Positions 42,708 through 49,300 of a stretch of 49,300 bases of DNA are shown here, in pieces. Every line of letters begins with the position of its first letter. Positions within the stretch are counted from its first letter, which is position 1. The stretch is taken from the NCBI GenBank assembly GCA_022791055.1, contig JAAVYI010000019.1:1-49300 (forward strand). Reading direction: 5' to 3'. Origin of the DNA: Clostridia bacterium (lineage in GTDB: Bacteria > Bacillota > Clostridia > Christensenellales > Pumilibacteraceae). Below the pieces are notes generated by a model that did not search any database, was not told the DNA's origin, and saw only the letters and a list, made by a program, of their open reading frames with translations. Made by a program: the position numbers and the translations under genes.

Positions 42708-45700
42708 ATGAAAAAGAAAGTGCTGTTTGTCCTCCTTGTGGCGGCCTTGTGTTTGGTCGGGTGCGGGACGGTGAAGGCAAACGAATGGAATCAGAGCAAA
42801 AGAAGCGGCGCGATGGGGGCGTTTACGTTGACCGCGCCGACCGACGGAGAGACGGTTGCCACTGCGTCGCCCGTCTTTACCTGGACGGCGGCGGACAATG
42901 CCGAGACCTATACGCTCGAGCTATATGACGACGAGGCTTGCACGCACAGCGTTTTCAAAAAGCCGAACATTGCCGAAACCGAATATCGGCTGCGCTCGAC
43001 GCTGACGCTGCGCAAAACGTACTACTGGACGGTGACGGCGCAAAACGGCGACACGTCGAAGGTTGCGGAGAACGGCGGCCGCGCGTTCCGCTGCCAACTC
43101 AGTAAAGAGGACGCCGAGGTCGAGATCGGCGTCGGTGCGCCGGAGGACTACACCGTCAACAATGTGGGTATGCCGATGACGATCACCGCCGATACGGCCG
43201 ACACGTTGGGGACGGGGAAGCCGACGATCCGAGTCGCGTATGAAAAGAACAGTATCGGCTGGGGCGTGGCGAGCCGTATTATCGGCGCGTCGATCTCCGC
43301 CGGCGACGCGATCAAAGTCACCTATATGCAGACGGGCGGCGACTGTACGCTCGGCATACGCTTTCTCGAAATGGACAGCGATCTGTGGCGCGCCGAGATC
43401 GCGGGGACGGGCGGCAAGGGTACGGTGCAAACCGTCGTCGTGCCGTACAGCGCGTTCACCCTGCGCAAAGACGAATCGTTCGGCGACCACGAGATCCAGT
43501 TCGATTTGGTACACCGCGTCGATATTCTCGTCGAAAGCTGTTTCGATGCGGGCGCGATCTATATCGGGGAGATCACCAGCGTCAATTACGACGACTACAA
43601 GACCGAGGCGATCGACCGTATCGAAGTCGGTAACGCGGCGCAGTACGCGCTCAATTCGGGCGGCTATGCGTTCGAATACGAGATCGCCGAAAACGTGTTC
43701 GACGATAAACCTGCGCTACATATCGGCTATCAAGACGATATTTCGGCCACCGGGTGGGGCGTGATCGGCAAGAACGTCGGCGCGGACGTCGTAGACAACG
43801 TGGACGCGATCGGGTTCGACTTTACTTTCTCCGGCTATGCGGCCGACTATGCGGTACGTTTGAAAGAGTCCGACGGCGATTTATGGATCGCCAATTTGCC
43901 GCCGCAGACGTTGGGGCAAAGCGCATTCGCCGTCATTCCGTTTAGCGAGTTCTCGCTACGGCAGGACCTGTCGAGCGGCGACGGCAGAGTGCAGATGACG
44001 CGCCTCGACGCGATCGAATTTTTGATCGAGCATTGCTACGGCGCGGGCGACGCCTATTTCGGCGACGTGCGTTTCGTCCGAGCCGCCGATTATATCATAC
44101 CCGAATCGACTGTGCGCTTCGACGGCGTGTACGGCGATAATATGGTCTTGCAGCGAGGCGTGCAAAATACGATCACCGGACACGGCGAGGCGGAAACGGC
44201 CTACACGCTGACCTTCGACGGCGCCGATTACCCTGTCACGACCGACGCGGCCGGCCGCTGGTCGGCGACATTGCCCGAATGTGCGGGGGGGGGATCGTAT
44301 TCGCTTATTTTACAGGACGCCGAAGGCGGTAGCGCCAAGATCGAAAACGTAACGTTCGGCGACGTCTATCTGTTCGCCGGCCAGTCGAATATGCTGTTCA
44401 AGCTCGGTCAGTCGACCGACGAAAAACCCGACGCCGACAACGCGAATTTGCGCATTTTCTTCCAAACCGAAAACCGCGCGGATGCGCCGCAGACCTCGCC
44501 CAAAAACGGATACTGGGCGGCCTCGACTGCTGTCACCGCGCAAAACGCCTCGGCAATCGCCTGGTTTGTCGGCAATCTCGTACAGCAGGCGGCGGACGTT
44601 CCCGTCGGGATCGTGACGGCGGCGGTCGGCGACACGTTTATCGAACACTGGATGAGCGCCGATGCCTACGACGGCACGAGGACGGGCGCATCCGTGCTCT
44701 ACAACGGTATGCTCGCGCCGCTGACCGGCTTGAACGTCAAAGCGTTCGTTTGGTATCAGGGCGAAAATAACTGCGGCTACTATGCCGAATACGCCGACTT
44801 GCTCGAGGCCTTTGTCGCCGATGTGCGGCAAAAGTTCGGTGCGGCGTATCTGCCGACCGTCATCGTGCAACTGCCTGTATACAAACACGACTACAACTGG
44901 GCGTATATCCGCGAGGTGCAAGCGGCGTTCTGCGCGGCAGACGAAAACGCGCACCTCGTCACCACGCTCGACAAAGGCAACCTCGCCGACATTCATCCGA
45001 CCGAAAAACTGTACATAGCCGAACGCATTGCCGACCTGATCGCGCAGTACGTTTACGGCGAGGATAAGGCCGCCGATATGCCGACATATGTCGGAAACGC
45101 CGTCGACGGGAGCGCCATGACGCTGACCTTTGAAAACGCCGACGGGCTGAAACTGACCGGCACGGGCGGATTCGAGATCGCGGGCGCGGACGGCGTGTTC
45201 TATGCGGCGACCCCGACGGTTGAGAACGGCAAACTTGTTTTGACTTGCGACGATGTGGCGGCGCCCGTTTACGCGCGCTACGCCTTTAACAATACGACGT
45301 TTGCGACCTTGTTTAACGGCAAGGGCTTGCCGGTCGGGTCGTTCCGAACCTATACCGACGCCGACAGCGTGGCCGTTTCGTTCCGCGAGGACGCGATCGA
45401 TACGCAGTTCCACGGCGGCAGCAACAAGGGGTGGCAGTCGGGCGTCGACGAAAACGGCGCTTGGTACGTCGACTATAACAACGACGATCAGCAAGGTTGG
45501 GGCATTGTGCGCTACACGTTGGGCGAGACGCTCGGCACGCTCGACACGCTCGCATTGCGGTTTGCGTTCGAGAACTTTGCTCCACAGGTCAGCATTCGGC
45601 TGTACGAGGTGGACGGAGACTGTTGGCAAGCAAAAATTGCGGGGCGTAACGGCGAAATGTATCTGCCGATCGCCGACTTGACGCTAAACGCCGACGGTTG

Positions 45701-46778
45701 GGGCAACGATACGTTCGACTTCGGACTGATCACCCATATCGAATTGCTTGTCGAGCAGTGCTACGGTACGGGGACGGTGTGTATATCCGCGCTCAAAACC
45801 ATGAACGCGGCCGACGTACCCGAAATCGATCTGACGCTGATCAAAAGTTTCGACGGCGAATATAGGCCGAGTGACTACATAACGCAAGCGCAGAACACCG
45901 ATTCCGTCACGCTGTCGCACGATGCGGCGGCTTTGAAGATCGAGTTGGCGCAAGTCGGCGGTTGGGCGAACGTGTTTGCCAAAGTCGCAGTAACAAAGCA
46001 TGAGGGCGACGCGATTTCGTTTAATATCGCGGCAAACGGCGACAGCGCGACCTATAACTTCGTCGTGTTGGTCGACGGCTACAAACAATATACGCAGTCG
46101 TTTGTCATCAAAGCGAGCGGCGTCGTACGGCTCAAACTATCCGATTTTGCAAAAGGCTATCAGGCCGACGTCGATTTTGCCGCGGTACAGCCCGATCATA
46201 TCACGCATATGGGATTGAGTTTGGCCGCCGCCTACGGCACGACGACGATACGGCTGGGGGAGATCCGTTACGCCGCGTGGGTGCCGCCGCAGCGATTTGT
46301 CATCGACGACTTCGAGGACTACGACGCAAGTTCGTGGGGGGGGGTACATCCTGACAATGCCGCCCACCCGCAGTTGACGCTCAACGCCGACGAGAAAAAC
46401 GGCGGCGAACACGGTATGCAACTGCGGTACGTCAACGTCGGCGGGGATACCACCTACACCAAAACGCTGGCAACGCCGCTTGTCGGCTCGAAGTTCTCGA
46501 TTTGGTTAAAAGGCGCGGCGACGTCGACGGTGTTCCTCGGTCTGTATGCGGACAACGTGCGCTATAAAGTCATGCTGACGCCGTCGGGTACGCCCGTATC
46601 GGCCGAAGGGCAAGTATATACATTCGATTTGACGGCGTTTTTGGCCGACACGGCCGGTAATCCGAACGTCGCCGGTAAGACGATCGACAAGTTCGAAATC
46701 ATGATACAGGACTGGACGGAGAACCCGAGTTCTTCGTATGCTTATTGCTACATAGACGACATTGTGATCATAGAATAG
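42708..46778 (+). CDS. multimodular lipoprotein with SASA-type sialate/acetyl esterase domain
   Basis: A 1356-aa lipoprotein (lipobox CLVGC, Cys19). Start ATG 42708 has correct spacing to AAGGGAG; ATG 42702 is too close. Order: FN3-like domain (about 35-130); two copies of a beta-sandwich module (about 137-295 and 305-460); SASA esterase (about 470-785) with nucleophile S560 in AGQSNM, WYQGENN, and D761-I-H763-P; a third copy of the module (about 890-1020); a fourth beta-sandwich (about 1040-1170); and a final one with a VIDDFEDYD start. The three copies share a DxDLW.A-type motif and a late (V/I)E.C(F/Y).(A/T)G motif. Likely roles are glycan binding and removal of O-acetyl groups at the surface. 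Two runs of nine G lie in frame (44285-44293 and 46336-46344). Confidence 0.85.
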   Translation: MKKKVLFVLLVAALCLVGCGTVKANEWNQSKRSGAMGAFTLTAPTDGETVATASPVFTWTAADNAETYTLELYDDEACTHSVFKKPNIAETEYRLRSTLTLRKTYYWTVTAQNGDTSKVAENGGRAFRCQLSKEDAEVEIGVGAPEDYTVNNVGMPMTITADTADTLGTGKPTIRVAYEKNSIGWGVASRIIGASISAGDAIKVTYMQTGGDCTLGIRFLEMDSDLWRAEIAGTGGKGTVQTVVVPYSAFTLRKDESFGDHEIQFDLVHRVDILVESCFDAGAIYIGEITSVNYDDYKTEAIDRIEVGNAAQYALNSGGYAFEYEIAENVFDDKPALHIGYQDDISATGWGVIGKNVGADVVDNVDAIGFDFTFSGYAADYAVRLKESDGDLWIANLPPQTLGQSAFAVIPFSEFSLRQDLSSGDGRVQMTRLDAIEFLIEHCYGAGDAYFGDVRFVRAADYIIPESTVRFDGVYGDNMVLQRGVQNTITGHGEAETAYTLTFDGADYPVTTDAAGRWSATLPECAGGGSYSLILQDAEGGSAKIENVTFGDVYLFAGQSNMLFKLGQSTDEKPDADNANLRIFFQTENRADAPQTSPKNGYWAASTAVTAQNASAIAWFVGNLVQQAADVPVGIVTAAVGDTFIEHWMSADAYDGTRTGASVLYNGMLAPLTGLNVKAFVWYQGENNCGYYAEYADLLEAFVADVRQKFGAAYLPTVIVQLPVYKHDYNWAYIREVQAAFCAADENAHLVTTLDKGNLADIHPTEKLYIAERIADLIAQYVYGEDKAADMPTYVGNAVDGSAMTLTFENADGLKLTGTGGFEIAGADGVFYAATPTVENGKLVLTCDDVAAPVYARYAFNNTTFATLFNGKGLPVGSFRTYTDADSVAVSFREDAIDTQFHGGSNKGWQSGVDENGAWYVDYNNDDQQGWGIVRYTLGETLGTLDTLALRFAFENFAPQVSIRLYEVDGDCWQAKIAGRNGEMYLPIADLTLNADGWGNDTFDFGLITHIELLVEQCYGTGTVCISALKTMNAADVPEIDLTLIKSFDGEYRPSDYITQAQNTDSVTLSHDAAALKIELAQVGGWANVFAKVAVTKHEGDAISFNIAANGDSATYNFVVLVDGYKQYTQSFVIKASGVVRLKLSDFAKGYQADVDFAAVQPDHITHMGLSLAAAYGTTTIRLGEIRYAAWVPPQRFVIDDFEDYDASSWGGVHPDNAAHPQLTLNADEKNGGEHGMQLRYVNVGGDTTYTKTLATPLVGSKFSIWLKGAATSTVFLGLYADNVRYKVMLTPSGTPVSAEGQVYTFDLTAFLADTAGNPNVAGKTIDKFEIMIQDWTENPSSSYAYCYIDDIVIIE

Positions 46779-46791
46779 AGGTTTGACTTTG

Positions 46792-48135
46792 ATGAAATTT
46801 CCCGAAACTTTTTTATTCGGCGCGGCGACTTCGTCCTACCAGATCGAGGGCGACCGCGCCGGCCGAGGCGATTGCATTTGGGACGACTTTTGCTCGACGG
46901 GCAAAGTGCTGTTCGGCCATAACGGCGACGTGTGCTGCGACCACGTAAACCGTATGCAAGAGGACGTCAAACTGATGCGCGCGCTCAAGTTGCAAGCCTA
47001 TCGCTTTTCGGTTGCCTGGCCGCGCGTGTTGCCCGACGGCACGGATAAAGTAAACGCCGAAGGGCTAGACTTCTACGACCGATTGACCGACACGCTGCTC
47101 GAAAACGGCATACAACCGTTTTGCACGCTGTATCACTGGGATCTGCCGCTCGCGCTCGAGCGCCGCGGCGGTTGGCGCAACCGCGACATCGCCGATTGGT
47201 TTGCCGACTACGCCGCGATCGTCGCCGAGCGTTTGGGCGACCGCGTCGGGCATTTCATGACGCTCAACGAGCCGCAGTGCTTTGTCAGCTTAGGCTACTG
47301 GAAAGGCGTGCACGCGCCCGGGCTTACGCTGTCACGCCGCGAACTGCTGTCGGTCATTCACAATGTGCTGCTCGCGCACGGCAAGGGCGTGCAAGCGGTG
47401 CGCGCGAACGCGCCAAAGTCGCAAGTCGGGATCGCCATGGTCTCCAACGCGCACTATCCCGCCACTGCCGCCGACGTCGAGGCCGCAAGAAAAGCGGTGC
47501 TGTCGCTGCACGGCAATTACGACAACTGGGTATACAACGTCGTTCACTGGTGCGACCCGATCTATTTCGGCGCGTACCCCGAAGAAAGCTATCGAGAATT
47601 CGGCGACGACATGCCGACGATCGGCGCGGACGATATGCGAATCATTTCTTCGCCCATTGACTTTCACGGCGAGAACGTGTATAACGGCTGCTGCGTGCGC
47701 GACGACGGCAACGGCAGTTGGCGCGTGGTCGACTTCCCCAAAGGCTTTGCCAAAAATTCGTTGGGGTGGGCGGTCACGCCCGAAAGTCTGCGCTGGCCGA
47801 TCCGCTTTTTGTACGAGCGGTACGCTAAGCCGATCTACATCACCGAAAACGGCATGTGTTGCCACGACTTCGTTGCCGCCGACGGCACTGTGCCGGATTG
47901 TAACCGCGTCGACTTTATGCGGCGGTATTTGACCGAACTGGCCAAGGCTATCGATGACGGCGCGGACGTGCGCGGCTATTTCGCCTGGTCGCTGCTCGAT
48001 AACTTCGAATGGGCGTACGGTTTTTCCGAGCGCTTCGGTCTGGTGTACGTCGATTATGAGACGCAGCGCCGCATTCCCAAGCAGTCGGCTTTGTTTTACC
48101 GCGACTTCATCGCCGCGCTCGGCGGGAGGAAATAA
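46792..48135 (+). CDS. GH1 family beta-glucosidase / 6-phospho-beta-glucosidase
   Basis: A 447-aa cytoplasmic enzyme, full length for GH1. The start ATG 46792 gives MKFPETFLFGAATSSYQIEG, the canonical opening; TTG 46783 is too near AGAGG. The N-terminal signature F-x-x-G-x-A-(T/S)-S-S-Y-Q-x-E-G is complete. Acid/base is E160 in MTLNEPQ, nucleophile E352 in ITENGM, and ADYFAWSLLDNFEW-type sequence (here GYFAWSLLDNFEWAYGFSERFGLVYVD) ends the barrel. The LSVIHNVLLAHG stretch is like true beta-glucosidases rather than phospho-enzymes, and no PTS genes are nearby. With GH2 it handles imported beta-linked oligosaccharides. Confidence 0.94.
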   Translation: MKFPETFLFGAATSSYQIEGDRAGRGDCIWDDFCSTGKVLFGHNGDVCCDHVNRMQEDVKLMRALKLQAYRFSVAWPRVLPDGTDKVNAEGLDFYDRLTDTLLENGIQPFCTLYHWDLPLALERRGGWRNRDIADWFADYAAIVAERLGDRVGHFMTLNEPQCFVSLGYWKGVHAPGLTLSRRELLSVIHNVLLAHGKGVQAVRANAPKSQVGIAMVSNAHYPATAADVEAARKAVLSLHGNYDNWVYNVVHWCDPIYFGAYPEESYREFGDDMPTIGADDMRIISSPIDFHGENVYNGCCVRDDGNGSWRVVDFPKGFAKNSLGWAVTPESLRWPIRFLYERYAKPIYITENGMCCHDFVAADGTVPDCNRVDFMRRYLTELAKAIDDGADVRGYFAWSLLDNFEWAYGFSERFGLVYVDYETQRRIPKQSALFYRDFIAALGGRK

Positions 48136-48138
48136 AAA

Positions 48139-48690
48139 ATGTTGACGAAAAAGCAGTATGAAGAGGGTGTAGCGTTTACGCTAGCCGCATTCCGCGACGC
48201 GGGCATCATTGTCACCGACGCGGAAAAGGCACGCATTGAAGTGGCCGACTTCGGTCTCGGCGCGGTCGAACGGGTGGGCTTACAACTGCTCACCTATGTC
48301 AATACGGAACGATGCTGCGCCAAAGAAATGGTGTTGCGGCCCGGCCAAACCTGCCCCGAACATCGGCACGTGGGCGGGACGGAACACGGCGTGCCGTACG
48401 AGGGCAAGGAAGAGACCTTTCGTGTGCGCCGCGGCACGTGCTATCTATACGTGGACGGGATAGGAGACAAAGCCGCGATTCGTGCGACGCTGCCGCCGAC
48501 GCCTGTCACCGTCTTTCACGAGATCGTGCTACATGAGGGCGAGCAGTACACGTTGCGCCCCGATACGCGGCACTGGTTCCAAGCCGGATCGGACGGCGCC
48601 GTCGTCAGCGAGTTTTCCACCCGCAGCCGCGACGAAAGCGATGTGTTCGAGGATACGCGTATTCAAAGAATACCGCAGGTCGAGGCCTGA
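48139..48690 (+). CDS. D-lyxose / D-mannose isomerase family protein
   Basis: A 183-aa cupin enzyme, normal length for the family. The metal-binding motif C-P-E-H-R-H (about residue 73-78), KEETFRV (about 90-97) and the later HWFQAG.DGAVVSEFST.SRDE are the hallmarks of D-lyxose ketol-isomerases, which also convert D-mannose to D-fructose. His75, His77, Glu and a later His should hold Mn2+. It starts three bases after the GH1 stop. In this locus it is the logical next step after beta-mannosidase: mannose to fructose, then glycolysis via a fructokinase encoded elsewhere. It is the last gene of locus 2. Confidence 0.88.
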   Translation: MLTKKQYEEGVAFTLAAFRDAGIIVTDAEKARIEVADFGLGAVERVGLQLLTYVNTERCCAKEMVLRPGQTCPEHRHVGGTEHGVPYEGKEETFRVRRGTCYLYVDGIGDKAAIRATLPPTPVTVFHEIVLHEGEQYTLRPDTRHWFQAGSDGAVVSEFSTRSRDESDVFEDTRIQRIPQVEA

Positions 48691-48759
48691 CCGCACCCGC
48701 AGTCAAAAGACACAAAAGGATGCTTAGCCGCGATGCGACAAAGGACGACGAAATTGTTC

Positions 48760-48788
48760 TTGACATTTTCGCATAACTGCGCTATAAT
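48760..48788 (+). promoter_or_regulatory. promoter of the tmRNA gene
   Basis: TTGACA (48760-48765), a 17-base spacer, TATAAT (48783-48788): full consensus. The tmRNA begins 18 bases downstream of the -10 box. Confidence 0.9.
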
Positions 48789-48806
48789 AATAGATACACT
48801 AACTGC

Positions 48807-49176
48807 GGGGGTGTACCGGCTTCGACGGCGGAGCGAAGTGCGGATAAGCAAGCGGCGGGGTCGTCCGCCTTAACAACGCAAATTAAAATTAAACGCTAAA
48901 ACGCAAAAAACCGTGAGCGCTCCCGCGCTTGCGCTTGCTGCTTAAACAAATAAGCAGTCGCCGCCCGTCTTTCTCCGATAGGGGACGCAAGCGGTGTCAT
49001 CTATGTCGGAACAGCGCGCGTAACGGTTTCGACCCGCGCCGTACCTACGAAACCTGCCGCCCTTTGCCGTTCGTTTGCAGTAGCAACCGGGACTAAGCCC
49101 AATAAGCAAACTAAGCTTGTAGAAAGTTCGCATAGAAATCCGTCGGAAAGGAGTTCAACTCTCCTCACCTCCACCA
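48807..49176 (+). ncRNA. ssrA: transfer-messenger RNA (tmRNA)
   Basis: The 370-nt RNA starts GGGGGTGTACCGGCTTCGAC, the standard tmRNA 5' end, and ends with CACCTCC-A-CCA, so the acceptor stem GGGGGTG/CACCTCC forms with one G-U pair. TTCAACTC is the T-loop. The best reading of the tag starts at GCT 48895 and stops at TAA 48943: AKTQKTVSAPALALAA, 16 residues, ending in the usual LAA. The penultimate LAL replaces the common YAL. tmRNA frees stalled ribosomes and marks the product for proteolysis. It is transcribed from its own consensus promoter, with a terminator six bases after the CCA end. Confidence 0.97.
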
Positions 49177-49181
49177 GCTAC

Positions 49182-49209
49182 AAAAAACCGCCTATTTTGG
49201 CGGTTTTTT
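49182..49209 (+). terminator. terminator of ssrA
   Basis: AAAAAACCGCC (49182-49192), loop TATTTT, GGCGGTTTTTT (49199-49209): an 11-bp stem with six T, six bases past the tmRNA. Confidence 0.92.
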
Positions 49210-49300
49210 ACTATATATTGCTGTATATTTGGCTGTATTTATGTATATTTGCGTGTCTTTTGTGACTAAAAATTGTGACTAAAACTGCTTTATCGTATTA

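Noticed and set aside
1..49300. CRISPR arrays or phage structural genes
   Set aside because: No regularly spaced direct repeats with unique spacers, and no capsid, tail or terminase-like ORFs were seen.

Overview
The window reads as the chromosome of an uncultured, gut-type Gram-positive anaerobe of the class Clostridia. The evidence is consensus sigma-A promoters, strong AAGGAGG ribosome sites, CUT1 sugar transporters without their own ATPase, Gram-positive lipoproteins, a BspA-like leucine-rich-repeat lipoprotein with Listeria-Bacteroides repeats, a YtrA-type GntR/ABC operon and a DUF2232-rplI pair. I cannot name the species.

Layout. (1) 1-15843, glycan locus 1: a DUF1016 (YhcG) nuclease remnant at the left edge, a 5'-truncated AraC regulator, a sugar-binding lipoprotein, two permeases, three large secreted or lipid-anchored proteins (Ig-like, DUF4838, and an internally duplicated BIG2/beta-helix protein), a cytoplasmic endonuclease/exonuclease/phosphatase-fold enzyme and a GH127-type beta-L-arabinofuranosidase. 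(2) 15844-20590, accessory region: an AT-rich LRR lipoprotein on the minus strand with its own promoter, a structured 130-nt leader or small RNA and terminators, then decayed mobile-element sequence with nested inverted repeats and one 45-codon ORF. (3) 20595-33964, core region: two tRNA-Ser genes, an unidentified minus-strand structured RNA, an ABC/GntR operon whose ATPase is frameshifted, DUF2232, rplI, an ECF S-component, a patatin lipase, a double J-like/coiled-coil/Sel1 protein, htpG, a metallophosphoesterase, a zinc-ribbon protein and dnaN. (4) 34134-48690, glycan locus 2: a LacI regulator with promoter and operator, GH2 beta-mannosidase-like enzyme, two permeases, a binding protein, a GH-A lipoprotein, a multimodular SASA esterase, GH1 and a D-lyxose/mannose isomerase. 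(5) 48760-49300: the tmRNA gene with promoter and terminator.

How it fits together. Both glycan loci follow one plan: surface lipoproteins bind and trim a decorated polysaccharide, CUT1 permeases import oligosaccharides using an ATPase that must be encoded elsewhere, and cytoplasmic glycosidases finish the job. Locus 2 points to deacetylation followed by beta-mannoside or beta-glucoside hydrolysis and isomerisation of mannose to fructose.

The most interesting signals are: three large stem-loop elements (33959-34089, 39231-39360, 42529-42656) that share loop sequences and architecture but have different, internally complementary stems, each starting at the stop codon of a gene; a protein with two degenerate J-like domains directly upstream of htpG; a promoter-to-terminator structured RNA in front of the LRR gene; an unidentified RNA gene beside the tRNA-Ser pair; and three identical-length G9 tracts inside coding sequence, two of them in the same esterase gene.
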